From: Cellulomonas uda
GTDB taxonomy: Bacteria; Actinomycetota; Actinomycetes; Actinomycetales; Cellulomonadaceae
Assembly: GCF_006538705.1 (NCBI RefSeq)
Contig: NZ_BJLP01000023.1
Coordinates: forward strand, 1 to 57,999
Direction of reading: 5' to 3'
Length of the DNA: 57,999 bases
Shown: one piece after another, positions 27,899-37,000 of the stretch
How positions within the stretch are numbered: position 1 is the stretch's first letter
Layout of the letters: every line of letters starts with the position of its first letter
Position numbers and translations under genes: made by a program
Notes under the pieces: generated by a model
The model's input: only the letters and a program-made list of their open reading frames with translations
Database searches by the model: none
What the model was told of the DNA's origin: nothing

Positions 27899-29558
27899 CG
27901 GTCTCGCCCTCGCGCGTGGTCGCGTGACGCGGGACGGCGAGCGCGACCTCGACCGTCCATGCCGCGTCGAGCGCGAGCAGCTCGTCGCGCACCTCGTCCG
28001 CCCCGGGGAACATCGACGGGTCGTCGGGCAGCCCCACCGGCGCGGCGAGGTCGAGCGCGTGGTGCTGCACGAGCAGGAGCGTCCCGCCGGGTGCGACGAG
28101 CCGGGCCGCGCGCGCGACGTGCCCGCGTCGGGCCTGCGGCGCGAGGTGCAGGAAGTGTGACGTGACCAGGTCGAACGTCGACCCGCCGTCGAGCGCCCGC
28201 TCGTCCGGCGTCGCGAGGTCCGCCTGCACCCAGCGCACGTCCACCCCGGCCTGCTGGGCCGCACGGGCACCGCGCTCCAGCGCGGTCGCGGCGAAGTCGA
28301 CGGCCGTGACGCGCCAGCCGCGCTGCGCGAGCCACACCGCGTCGCGGCCCTCGCCCGCCCCCAGGTCCAGCGCGGTGCCCGGGGTCAGGTGTGCCGTCTG
28401 GGCGACGAGCGCGGCGTTGGGCTGCCCGCTCCACACCGCGGGCGCGGTGCCGTAGCGCTCCTCCCAGCCGTGCGCGTCGAGCGACCACGCGGACGTCGCG
28501 TCGGGCCCCGAGGTGAGCCCGCGCCACCGGCCGACGGCCTCGCGGGCGTCCAGCTCGACCAGCTCGGCGTTGAGCATCCCGGCGACGGTGGCGCCCTGCG
28601 CGGCCGAGACCAGCACGGTCGCGGCGGGGTCGGACACGTTGCCCGCCACGCGCACGCCCGGCACTCCGGTCCCGCCCCAGGCGTCCGTGGGCACGGCGCG
28701 GGCCACGACGACACCGGCGTGCTCGACGGGCTCCGCACGCAGCCCGAGCGGCGCGAGGTGCTCGTCGTCCGCCTCGAGCAGCGTGCGCACGACCAGCGCG
28801 TCGGCGGCGAGCGTCTCGCCCGCGTCTGACCGCACGCCGGTCAGCCGGTCGTCGGTCACGACGAGCCCGGCGAGCCGTCCGAGCGCGACGCGCACGCCCC
28901 GTGCGGCGAGCCGTGCCGCCTCGTCGGCGGGCAGCGCGGCGTCCGGGCGCAGCAGCGTGACGCGCGGCGTCCACTGCCGCCACAGCAGCGCGGCGTGGAC
29001 GCCGAGCGGACCCTCGGCGGCGACGACGACGCGCCCGTCGCCGACCTCCCAGCCGTGGCAGTACGGGCAGTGCAGGACGTCCCGCCCCCACCGCTGCGCG
29101 AGGCCCGGGACGTCGGGCAGCGCGTCACGGCCGCCCGTGGCGCTGACGACCGCGCGCGCCGCGAGCCGCGTGCCGCCCTCGAGCGTCACGACGAACGCGC
29201 CGAGCTCGCCCTCGACGGCCGTCACGCGCCCCGGCAGCACCTCGCCGCCGTAGCCGAGCACCTCGTCGCGACCGTGCGCGAGCAGCGCGCGCGGGGCGGC
29301 GCCGTCGCGCGTGAGGAAGCCGTGCGCGTGCGCGGCGGGTGCGTTGCGCGGTGCGCCCGCGTCGACGACGAGTACGCGCCGCCGGGCGCGGGACAGCACG
29401 AGGGCCGCGGCGAGGCCGGCGGGACCGCCGCCTGCGACGACGACGTCCCAGGGTCGGTCGGCGGCGGGCGGGTCAGGCGTCGGTGGGGTGGGCCGCGCCG
29501 CGGGGGCGTCCTGGGCGGGCTCGTCGTGGCGGTGGCCGTGCGTGCGCTCGTGCGTCAT
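27858..29558 (-). CDS. thioredoxin-reductase-like FAD oxidoreductase fused to SAM methyltransferase
   Basis: The ATG (complement of 29556-29558) follows a GCGAGGAG ribosome site and gives 566 residues; a GTG 12 codons earlier is less likely. Residues about 45-340 form a TrxR-like flavoprotein: FAD motif VVVAGGGPAGLAAALVLSRA, the redox-like motif CPYCHG in place of the CATCDG of thioredoxin reductase, an NADP half and ending motifs VRVAGNVSD. Residues about 370-566 are a class I methyltransferase with SAM motif LDLGAGEGRDAVWLAQRGW and the region of acidic motif II. This fusion is known in actinobacteria, but its substrate is not. The His-rich N-terminal tail (THERTHGHRHDE) could bind metal. 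A divergent XRE-cupin gene shares the 86-bp upstream region. Confidence 0.9.
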   Translation of the reverse strand: MTHERTHGHRHDEPAQDAPAARPTPPTPDPPAADRPWDVVVAGGGPAGLAAALVLSRARRRVLVVDAGAPRNAPAAHAHGFLTRDGAAPRALLAHGRDEVLGYGGEVLPGRVTAVEGELGAFVVTLEGGTRLAARAVVSATGGRDALPDVPGLAQRWGRDVLHCPYCHGWEVGDGRVVVAAEGPLGVHAALLWRQWTPRVTLLRPDAALPADEAARLAARGVRVALGRLAGLVVTDDRLTGVRSDAGETLAADALVVRTLLEADDEHLAPLGLRAEPVEHAGVVVARAVPTDAWGGTGVPGVRVAGNVSDPAATVLVSAAQGATVAGMLNAELVELDAREAVGRWRGLTSGPDATSAWSLDAHGWEERYGTAPAVWSGQPNAALVAQTAHLTPGTALDLGAGEGRDAVWLAQRGWRVTAVDFAATALERGARAAQQAGVDVRWVQADLATPDERALDGGSTFDLVTSHFLHLAPQARRGHVARAARLVAPGGTLLLVQHHALDLAAPVGLPDDPSMFPGADEVRDELLALDAAWTVEVALAVPRHATTREGETVTVHDAVLRARRA

Positions 29559-29627
29559 GGTGTGCTCCTCGCGGTCGTGGTGTGCTGTCCGCACCGTCCC
29601 GCGTCCGCGGTTGGGGTAGCAAGGATC

Positions 29628-29644
29628 GTTGCCGGACTGGCAAC
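29628..29644. promoter_or_regulatory. palindromic operator GTTGCC-N5-GGCAAC
   Basis: A perfect inverted repeat abuts the ATG of the XRE-cupin gene at 29645 and lies upstream of the divergent oxidoreductase gene. Position and symmetry suit an autoregulatory binding site for the XRE protein. Confidence 0.6.
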
Positions 29645-30238
29645 ATGGCGCGCATGACGGACGACGTGCTCTCGGGGGTCGGGCCCCGGCTGCGTGCGCT
29701 GCGCCAGCGCAGGGACCTCACCCTCGCCGCGGTCGCGGAGGAGACGGGCATCTCGATCAGCACGCTCTCGCGTCTCGAGGCGGGCCAGCGCCGCCCGACG
29801 CTCGAGCTGCTGCTCCCGCTCGCACGGCTGCACCGCGTGGCGCTCGACGACCTCGTCGGCGCACCCGAGTCGCGCGACCCGCGCGTGCACGCGACGCCGA
29901 TCCACCGGCGCGGGCGCACGTACGTGCCCCTCACGCGCCGTCCCGGCGGGATGCGCGCGTACAAGGTGGTGCTCCCGCCCGAGCCGGGCCCGCCCGGCGA
30001 GCTGCAGGTGCACGAGGGGCACGAGTGGGTCTACGTCCTGACGGGACGGCTGCGCCTGCTGCTGGGCGACCGTGACCTGGTGCTCGCCGAGGGCGAGGTC
30101 GCCGAGTTCGACACCCGGACGCCCCACGCGCTGCTCAACCCCGGGCCCGGACCGACCGAGCTGCTCACGCTGTTCGGTCCGCAGGGCGAGCGCATGCACG
30201 TGCGTGCCCGGACCCGGCGGGTCGACGACGCGTCCTGA
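29645..30238 (+). CDS. XRE-family regulator with C-terminal cupin domain
   Basis: The ATG at 29645 gives 197 residues; an in-frame ATG at 29654 is an alternative. Residues about 12-70 form a HTH_3/XRE domain (RLRALRQRRDLTLAAVAEETG, STLSRLEAGQRRPTLELLLPLA). Residues about 115-190 form a small cupin (GELQVHEGHEWVYVLTGRL, LAEGEVAEFDTRTPHALLN) that probably senses a small ligand. It is divergent from the oxidoreductase/methyltransferase fusion with a palindrome between them. This is the typical arrangement of a local regulator and its target. Confidence 0.92.
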   Translation: MARMTDDVLSGVGPRLRALRQRRDLTLAAVAEETGISISTLSRLEAGQRRPTLELLLPLARLHRVALDDLVGAPESRDPRVHATPIHRRGRTYVPLTRRPGGMRAYKVVLPPEPGPPGELQVHEGHEWVYVLTGRLRLLLGDRDLVLAEGEVAEFDTRTPHALLNPGPGPTELLTLFGPQGERMHVRARTRRVDDAS

Positions 30239-30244
30239 CCCGGC

Positions 30245-30271
30245 TTGCGTGTCGGCGCCCGGCCCTACGGT
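30245..30271 (+). promoter_or_regulatory. leaderless promoter TTGCGT-N15-TACGGT
   Basis: The -10 TACGGT at 30266-30271 lies 6 nt before the ATG at 30278, so the mRNA should start at the start codon. The -35 TTGCGT at 30245-30250 has a short 15-nt spacer. Confidence 0.6.
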
Positions 30272-30277
30272 GTGCGC

Positions 30278-30628
30278 ATGGCACTCATGGTGGAGATGGT
30301 CACGTTCGACTCGACGGACCCGCACGCGCTCGCCGTGTGGTGGGCGCGCCGGCTGGGCGGCACCGTCCAGGGCGAGCCCGACGCCTGGTTCGTCGTGGTG
30401 ACGGACGTGCGCGGCGTGCAGCAGCTCGGGTTCCAGCGCGTCGAGAGCCCGACGCCGGGCAAGAACCGCGTGCACCTCGACCTGCAGGCGCCGGACGTGG
30501 CGGCCGAGGTCGAGCGGCTCGTCGCCGACGGTGCGACGCTCGTCGCCCGGCACGCGGAACAGGGCCTGTCGTGGACCGTGCTCGCCGACCCGGACGGGAA
30601 CCAGTTCTGCGTCTCGCAGCACGCCTGA
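30278..30628 (+). CDS. VOC (glyoxalase-like) family protein
   Basis: The 116-residue protein has the beta-alpha-beta-beta-beta pattern of a vicinal oxygen chelate domain, with [23 protein letters not shown] at the start, [23 protein letters not shown] in the middle and [11 protein letters not shown] at the end. Proteins of this length in actinobacteria are mostly uncharacterised, and some are resistance or aromatic-dioxygenase relatives. The in-frame GTG at 30245 falls on the -35, so the leaderless ATG is preferred. Function is not assignable. Confidence 0.88.
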   Translation: MALMVEMVTFDSTDPHALAVWWARRLGGTVQGEPDAWFVVVTDVRGVQQLGFQRVESPTPGKNRVHLDLQAPDVAAEVERLVADGATLVARHAEQGLSWTVLADPDGNQFCVSQHA

Positions 30629-30800
30629 GCGCCGCGTCGCCCCACGCGCGCGGGGGCGCCCGGCCTGGGTCCTGCGGTACCCGGACGGGCGCGTCGGGCC
30701 GGTAGCCTGGGCGGGCTCCGCGGCGCACGTGCACCGCGGACGTCACCCATCCGGCTCACGGCACCCAGCCGCGGGCACCGAGCACCAGGAGAGCACCGCC

Positions 30801-32186
<1,386 letters not shown>

Positions 32187-32212
32187 CGTCCAAGTCCCGC
32201 GGCCGCACGCAC

Positions 32213-32248
32213 GGCGAGGCCCGTCCCCGGTCGGGGACGGGCCTCGCC
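32213..32248. terminator. strong terminator downstream of glyS
   Basis: A perfect 16-bp stem (32213-32228 with 32233-32248) and a 4-nt loop GGTC lie between glyS and the oppositely oriented small frame. It probably terminates in both directions. Confidence 0.85.
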
Positions 32249-32261
32249 GCGAGCTAGCGGG

Positions 32262-32425
32262 TCACTGCAGGACCTCGCGCGCGAGGTCCTCCATCCACTG
32301 CTCGCTCTCCTCGACCTCGCAGGTCGCGTCCGGGCCCCGGGAGCCGCAGCTGGTCATCTCGTAGGTCCCGCCGGTGGGCCGGGCTCCGGCCCGCGGTGGT
32401 CGTCGGACGTGGACGTCAGCGGCAT
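32262..32425 (-). CDS. possible small gene(s) under a second ECF-type promoter
   Basis: Directly after the ECF-type promoter, an ATG at 32425 opens a 23-codon frame (MPLTSTSDDHRGPEPGPP...). Its TGA overlaps the ATG of a second, 31-codon frame that ends at 32262 (MTSCGSRGPDATCEVEES...DLAREVLQ). Either these are two translationally coupled microproteins or one small gene of about 54 codons broken by a frameshift. I do not recognise either peptide. The last codons lie on a perfect 20-bp palindrome at 32270-32289. Confidence 0.3.
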
Positions 32426-32426
32426 C

Positions 32427-32471
32427 GTGGTCACACCGTAGAGAACGCAGCAACCCCGTCCGGTGTTGAGT
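32427..32471 (-). promoter_or_regulatory. second copy of the ECF sigma promoter
   Basis: On the minus strand ACTCAAC (32471-32465), 17 nt, CGTT (32447-32444) and then TACGGTGTGACCAC (32440-32427) precede an ATG. Spacing and the 14-bp downstream block are identical to the promoter of the sigma gene at 34691-34735. Confidence 0.7.
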
Positions 32472-32512
32472 CCCGACCGTGCCCGACCCGACCGGGAACG
32501 GTCGGGTCGCGG

Positions 32513-34111
32513 TCAGCCGTCCGCGTCGGTGGTCCCGGTCCGCACGCCGCGTGCGGCGAGCTCGGCCAGCAGCGAGGCGCCGCCGTCCGGCTGCGCCTCG
32601 AGGCACTCCGCGGGCACGCCGGTGCACAGGCCACCGGTGTCGAGCACGTCGGCCGTCGACCCGCCGCCCAGGTGCAGGACCAGCGGAGCGGCACCGGGTC
32701 CGTCGGCGCGCGTCACGCTGCCGAGCGCGACCATGTACAGCCGGGCTCCCGTGCCGGTGGGGTCCTCGAAGGTCGGGACCTCGAGCGCGTGCACGGTGCG
32801 CCCGTCGTCGTCGCGGATGCCGTCCGGGAACCAGAGCAGCACGTCGGCCCGGGGCATCCACCGGGGGACGACGCCCGTGACGAGCCGCACGTCGTCCGTA
32901 CCCCAGCGTGCTGCGCCGGGGTAGGACGAGCCCGCGGCGAGGCGTTCGGCGGTGTCGTCGTCCGACCACGTGACGGGTAGCCGGATCTCGGTGCCCGCGA
33001 CTCGCGCGACCACGCCGCGGCCGGGTCGGTCGCCGTCCGGACCCCCGGCGGCGAGCAGGTCGGCGGGGGTGGCGCGGGCGAGGCTCACGGTGCGCTCGAC
33101 CGTCGCGACGACCGAGACGGGCACGCGGACCCCGGTGTCCCAGCCCGCACCCGTCGAACGGGCGAGCGCGGTCGTGGCGCGCACGCCGGGCGCGAGGTCG
33201 ATGACGGAGGCGGCCGCGTCGCGCGGCTCGGCGCGGATGGCGGCGACCGCGTCGGCGAGGCCGGGCACCTCGTCGACGTCCGGGCACTGCTCGGGGCCCG
33301 CCCCGTCGCACGGCACCGGGACGACGTCCCCGTCGGAGTCGACCAGGAGGACCCCGGACCGGCCCAGGCGCATCCGGGCCGCAACGGAGTAGTCGCCGAG
33401 CGCGGCGGCCAGCAGCTGGCCGTCGGGTGCGGCGAACGTCGGCAGCTCGACCACCGTGGTGGCGCCGCCGGTCACCGCGAACCCGGTCGTGCTCCACAGC
33501 AGCACGTGGGGCTCCCGGAGGTCCTGGGGGAGGACCACGAGCTCGGTCCACTCGCCGGTGTCGAGCTCGCCCGAGAACCGCAGGCCCTCGGTGGCGGGGG
33601 CGCTGCCCCAGGTCCACGTCCCGCCGCCCGTGCCTTCCGCGCTGCCGGCGGCGACGCCCGTGTAGTAGGCGGCGGCCTCCTGCTCGCCGTCGGACTCGTG
33701 GCCGACCGTGAGCACGAGCTCGCGCTCGTCCGAGCTGAGGCCGAGGTCGACCTGCCACTGCGCGTCCCCGGCGAGGGGCACCGAGTGGCGTTGCGGGGCG
33801 CGCGGCGCGCCGACCCGGTTGACCGCGAGCAGCCCCTGCGCGACCTCGACGACGTGGTCGTCGCCCAGGGGCAGCGCGATCTGCGTCGGCGGCTGCGCGG
33901 GACGCGGCTCGGCGGTGCGGTCGGCCAGGTCGACGACCACGGTCGCGGCGAGCGCGACCGCGAGCACGCCGCCGGCGACGCGCGTCGCCGTGCGCCGCCG
34001 GACGTGCCGGTGCGCCGCGTGCAGCAGCGCGTCGCGGTCCAGCGACATGGGCGGGGTCGCCTGCGCGGCGCGCGCGGCGAGGTCCGGGTCCGGACGCAGC
34101 TCGGCGCTCAT
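32513..34111 (-). CDS. membrane-anchored partner of ECF sigma factor (putative anti-sigma/sensor)
   Basis: The ATG at 34111 overlaps the sigma-factor stop (ATGA) and gives 532 residues. A cytoplasmic N-terminus of about 42 residues (RPDPDLAARAAQATPP) precedes one transmembrane helix (about 44-62) and a large extracytoplasmic region without a domain I recognise. Three Cys residues lie in two spots of the outer region (PCDGAGPEQC and GLCTGVPAEC), which may form disulfides. The arrangement matches one-pass regulators co-transcribed with SigE-type ECF sigma factors. The cytoplasmic tail is short and lacks an HxxxCxxC zinc anti-sigma motif. An anti-sigma role is inferred only from the operon. Confidence 0.8.
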   Translation of the reverse strand: MSAELRPDPDLAARAAQATPPMSLDRDALLHAAHRHVRRRTATRVAGGVLAVALAATVVVDLADRTAEPRPAQPPTQIALPLGDDHVVEVAQGLLAVNRVGAPRAPQRHSVPLAGDAQWQVDLGLSSDERELVLTVGHESDGEQEAAAYYTGVAAGSAEGTGGGTWTWGSAPATEGLRFSGELDTGEWTELVVLPQDLREPHVLLWSTTGFAVTGGATTVVELPTFAAPDGQLLAAALGDYSVAARMRLGRSGVLLVDSDGDVVPVPCDGAGPEQCPDVDEVPGLADAVAAIRAEPRDAAASVIDLAPGVRATTALARSTGAGWDTGVRVPVSVVATVERTVSLARATPADLLAAGGPDGDRPGRGVVARVAGTEIRLPVTWSDDDTAERLAAGSSYPGAARWGTDDVRLVTGVVPRWMPRADVLLWFPDGIRDDDGRTVHALEVPTFEDPTGTGARLYMVALGSVTRADGPGAAPLVLHLGGGSTADVLDTGGLCTGVPAECLEAQPDGGASLLAELAARGVRTGTTDADG

Positions 34112-34689
34112 CGGGCCTCCTCCTGGTGCGTGGCGAGCGCGGCGCGCAACGTCGCGAGCCCGCGGGACGCGGTGGACTTCACGGTGCCGACGCTCACACC
34201 GAGCTCGGCGGCGACCTCGGCCTCGGGCATGCCGATCATGTGCCGCAGCACGACGATGCGTCGCTGCCGCGGGCTGAGCAGCGCGAGCGCGCGGGCGAGC
34301 TGGTCGCGGTCCTCGGTGCGGGCGTGCACGTCGTTGCGCGCGCGCTCCGGCAGGTCCTCGGGCGCGGTGAGCACCTCGCGGCGACGTCGTCGCCACGTGT
34401 CGACGCGCAGGTTCGCCAGGACGCGCCGCGCGTACGCGAGCGGGTCCTGCGCGCGGTGCCACGCGGCGTAGGTGCGCACGAGTGCCTGCTGGGTCAGCTC
34501 CTCGGCGCGGTGGGCGTCCCCGCACAGCAGCCAGGCGGTACGCAGCAGGTCGTCCCCGTGCTCGGCGACGAACGCGCTGAACTGCTCGTCCGTCGCGCTG
34601 CGGGTCCGGGCTGCGCGCGGGCGCGGGGCGACGACCGTGAGCTGCTCGACGCGGACGGTGCCGTCCTCGTCGCGTGTCCCGGCTGTCAT
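34108..34689 (-). CDS. SigE-family ECF RNA polymerase sigma factor
   Basis: The ATG (complement of 34687-34689) gives 193 residues; a GTG three codons earlier is possible. Region 2 is FSAFVAEHGDDLLRTAWLLCGDAHRAEELTQQALVRTYAAW, with the DPLAYARRVLANLRVDTWRRRRR segment for -10 recognition. Region 4 is LSPRQRRIVVLRHMIGMPEAEVAAELGVSVGTVKSTASRGLATLR. This matches the actinobacterial SigE70 subfamily. It probably drives its own transcription, because its promoter has a near-identical copy 2.3 kb downstream at 32427-32471. It is translationally coupled to the membrane protein gene and divergent from dusB. Confidence 0.94.
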   Translation of the reverse strand: MTAGTRDEDGTVRVEQLTVVAPRPRAARTRSATDEQFSAFVAEHGDDLLRTAWLLCGDAHRAEELTQQALVRTYAAWHRAQDPLAYARRVLANLRVDTWRRRRREVLTAPEDLPERARNDVHARTEDRDQLARALALLSPRQRRIVVLRHMIGMPEAEVAAELGVSVGTVKSTASRGLATLRAALATHQEEAR

Positions 34690-34690
34690 G

Positions 34691-34735
34691 GTGGTCACAC
34701 CGTAGGAGACGCACGAGCGTGCGCGAAGGTTGAGT
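34691..34735 (-). promoter_or_regulatory. ECF-type promoter of the sigma factor gene
   Basis: On the minus strand ACTCAAC (34735-34729), 17 nt, CGTC (34711-34708) and TACGGTGTGACCAC (34704-34691) lie just before the start. AAC/CGTC with this spacing is typical of ECF promoters, and the copy at 32427-32471 supports autoregulation. Confidence 0.72.
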
Positions 34736-34773
34736 GCCGGGCGTCACGTCGCGGCGATGGGAGGATGGGGCGC

Positions 34774-35958
34774 GTGACTGTGACGAACGAGGCGACCACT
34801 CGCGCGGCGGGGGCGGTGCTCCCGCCGCTGCGGATCGGCCCCCTGCAGGTCGACACGCCCGTCGTCCTCGCGCCGATGGCGGGCGTGACCAACGCGGCGT
34901 TCCGCCGCCTGTGCCGCGAGCAGGGTGCGGGGCTGTACGTCGCGGAGATGGTGACGAGCCGCGCGCTCGTCGAGCGTGGTGAGGAGTCGCTGCGGATCAT
35001 CCAGCACGAGCCCGACGAGCGGCCGCGGTCGGTGCAGCTGTACGGCGTCGACCCGGGCACGGTCGAGGCGGCGGTGCACATGATCGTCTCGGAGGACCGC
35101 GCGGACCACGTGGACCTCAACTTCGGGTGCCCGGTCGCGAAGGTCACGCGCCGCGGCGGCGGCTCCGCGCTGCCGTGGAAGCGCGGGCTGTTCCAGGACA
35201 TCGTCACGCGGGCCGTGCGTGCCGCGCGGCCGTACGGGGTGCCTGTGACGGTCAAGATGCGCAAGGGCATCGACGACGACCACCTGACGTACCTCGAGGC
35301 GGGCCTCGTGGCGCAGGACGCGGGTGTCGCGGCGGTCGCGCTGCACGCGCGCACCGCGGCGGAGTACTACTCGGGCACGGCGGACTGGGAGGCGATCGCG
35401 CGGCTCAAGCAGACGGTCACGGACGTCCCGGTGCTCGGCAACGGGGACATCTGGTCCGCGCAGGACGCGCTGACGATGGTCGAGCAGACAGGGTGCGACG
35501 GCGTGGTCGTCGGACGCGGCTGCCAGGGGCGGCCGTGGCTGTTCGCGGACCTCGCGGCCGCGTTCGCGGGGTCCGACGAGCGGGTGCGGCCGGGGCTGCG
35601 GGAGGTGGCGCACACGGTGCGCCGGCACGCCGAGCTCATGGTGGAGCACTTCCGCGACGAGTCGAAGGCGCTGCGCGAGATGCGCAAGCACATGGCGTGG
35701 TACTTCAAGGGCTACGTGGTGGGTGGCGACCTGCGCGCGCGGTTCGGCCTCGTGAGCTCGCTGGCCGAGCTCGACGACCTGATCGCGCTGCTCGACCTGG
35801 ACCAGCCCTACCCCGGCGAGCCCGCCGAGGGTCAGCGCGGCCGGGCGGGCTCGCCCAAGAAGGTCGTGCTGCCGTACGGCTGGCTCGACTCGCGTGACCT
35901 GTCCGACGACTTCCGCCGCGAGCTGCACGAAGCCGAGCTCGGCGTCTCCGGGGGCTGA
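34774..35958 (+). CDS. dusB: tRNA-dihydrouridine synthase (DusB type)
   Basis: The GTG at 34774 gives 394 residues. The FMN barrel starts with PVVLAPMAGVTNAAFRRLCRE. The active-site Cys is in NFGCPVAKVTRRGGGSAL, the motif VTVKMRKGIDDD carries phosphate and substrate contacts, and VLGNGDIWSAQDAL and GVVVGRGCQGRPWLF complete the FMN site. It reduces uridine in the tRNA D-loop. The long upstream frame overlaps the sigma gene and is a shadow. A GAGGAT hexamer 7 nt before the GTG may be a leaderless -10. The C-terminal 60 residues are an actinobacterial extension. Confidence 0.96.
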   Translation: MTVTNEATTRAAGAVLPPLRIGPLQVDTPVVLAPMAGVTNAAFRRLCREQGAGLYVAEMVTSRALVERGEESLRIIQHEPDERPRSVQLYGVDPGTVEAAVHMIVSEDRADHVDLNFGCPVAKVTRRGGGSALPWKRGLFQDIVTRAVRAARPYGVPVTVKMRKGIDDDHLTYLEAGLVAQDAGVAAVALHARTAAEYYSGTADWEAIARLKQTVTDVPVLGNGDIWSAQDALTMVEQTGCDGVVVGRGCQGRPWLFADLAAAFAGSDERVRPGLREVAHTVRRHAELMVEHFRDESKALREMRKHMAWYFKGYVVGGDLRARFGLVSSLAELDDLIALLDLDQPYPGEPAEGQRGRAGSPKKVVLPYGWLDSRDLSDDFRRELHEAELGVSGG

Positions 35959-35979
35959 CCCCGCTCCGCGCGGCGGGGT
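35958..35979. terminator. terminator between dusB and the sugar kinase gene
   Basis: ACCCCGC / GCGGGGT form a 7-bp stem with an 8-nt loop, starting on the dusB stop codon and lying between two convergent genes. Confidence 0.6.
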
Positions 35980-35985
35980 GGGACC

Positions 35986-36894
35986 TCACTCGACGCGCGC
36001 GACCCGCACCGTCGCGGCGAGCCGGACCACGTCCTGCACGGTGGCGTGCGGTGCGCCGAGCCCGACGTGCGTGACGGCGAGCCCCGCGGTCGCGGCGGCC
36101 TCGGCGAGCGTCTGCGCGCGTGGCTCTCCCGCGAGCACGGCGCGCAGCAGCCCGGCGAGGAACGCGTCACCGGCGCCCTCGGCGTCGAGCACCGGTCCGA
36201 CGTCGGCCGGCCCGACCTCCCACCAGCCGTCCGCGTCGCGCGCGATGGCCCCGCGGGCGCCGCGCGTGCAGACCGCGAGCGACGCGCCGCCCGCGACCGC
36301 CGCGGACAGGTATGCGCCCGGGTCGGCGAGCCGCGCGTCGGACACCAGCAGGACGTCCGCGGCCGCGACGAACGCGCGCTGGTGGTCGCCGACGCCGTCG
36401 TCGTCGTGCACGTCGCACCACACCGGGACGTGCGCGGCGCGCGCGACGCTCAGGAGCTCGCGCGAGGACGTGGCCAGGTCGAGGACCGCGGCGTCGGCGG
36501 AGCGCACGAGGTCACGCAGCGCGTCGTCCGCCGGGGGAGCGGTGGGCAGCTCGAGGTAGACGGAGAGCCGGTCGCCGTCGTCGGAGACGAGGTTGACGTG
36601 CCGCTCGGTGCGGCCCGCGACCGCCGGCCGGCTGAGCACCGTGAGCGGCGCCGCGCCCGCGCGCGGCCGGAGCGCGGTCAGGACCCGCTCCGCGTGCTCG
36701 TCGTCGCCGAGGGTGGTGGCGAGCGTGGTGGGCACGCCGAGCGCGGCGAGGGTGCGGGCCTTGCCGGCGGACGTGCCGCCGAGGCCGTCGTGGTGCGCGG
36801 AGGCCAGCACCATGTGCGGGACGGGCTCGGGGAGCTCGGCCACCCGGACGACGGTGTTCCAGGTGGCAGGGCCGTTCACGACGACGTGGGTCAC
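35986..36894 (-). CDS. PfkB-family carbohydrate kinase
   Basis: The 302-residue protein starts at GTG 36894, 6 nt after the -10 TAGGTT, so it is probably leaderless. The N-terminal substrate-binding GG region is HHDGLGGTSAGKARTLAALG. The C-terminal PfkB signature reads LDAEGAGDAFLAGLLRAV: the catalytic GAGD is intact, but the usual DTxGAGD has DAEGAGD, with Ala for Thr. The substrate is unknown (ribokinase or fructokinase-like). It shares its upstream region with the divergent amylase gene, where a MalR-like palindrome lies, so it may be co-regulated with starch use. Confidence 0.88.
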   Translation of the reverse strand: MTHVVVNGPATWNTVVRVAELPEPVPHMVLASAHHDGLGGTSAGKARTLAALGVPTTLATTLGDDEHAERVLTALRPRAGAAPLTVLSRPAVAGRTERHVNLVSDDGDRLSVYLELPTAPPADDALRDLVRSADAAVLDLATSSRELLSVARAAHVPVWCDVHDDDGVGDHQRAFVAAADVLLVSDARLADPGAYLSAAVAGGASLAVCTRGARGAIARDADGWWEVGPADVGPVLDAEGAGDAFLAGLLRAVLAGEPRAQTLAEAAATAGLAVTHVGLGAPHATVQDVVRLAATVRVARVE

Positions 36895-36900
36895 GCACGC

Positions 36901-36906
36901 AACCTA
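36901..36906 (-). promoter_or_regulatory. leaderless -10 (TAGGTT) of the sugar kinase gene
   Basis: TAGGTT on the minus strand is followed by 6 nt and the GTG start at 36894; no ribosome site is visible. Confidence 0.6.
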
Positions 36907-36945
36907 CTGCGCTGGACCCGTACCCTGGAAGCGCGCGACGAAAAT

Positions 36946-36965
36946 TGCTGCAACGGCTTGCAGCA
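36946..36965. promoter_or_regulatory. MalR-type operator upstream of amylase
   Basis: TGCTGCAA-CGGC-TTGCAGCA is a perfect 20-bp palindrome with TTGCAG half-sites, the same half-site as found twice in the malE/LacI intergenic region. It lies 36 bp before the amylase start in an otherwise rare A-rich patch (AAAATTG). Confidence 0.72.
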
Positions 36966-37000
36966 CGCGCAGACCTGACGACGACGACCTGGTGGTGACG

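Noticed and set aside
30629..30800. A T-box riboswitch before glyS
   Set aside because: I found no T-box-like core sequence or specifier hairpin in the 172 nt.
32270..32289. A perfect 20-bp palindrome GGACCTCGCGCGCGAGGTCC
   Set aside because: It lies in the end of a possible small frame with no loop and next to a stronger terminator; it could be chance in GC-rich coding sequence, so it is not called a site.
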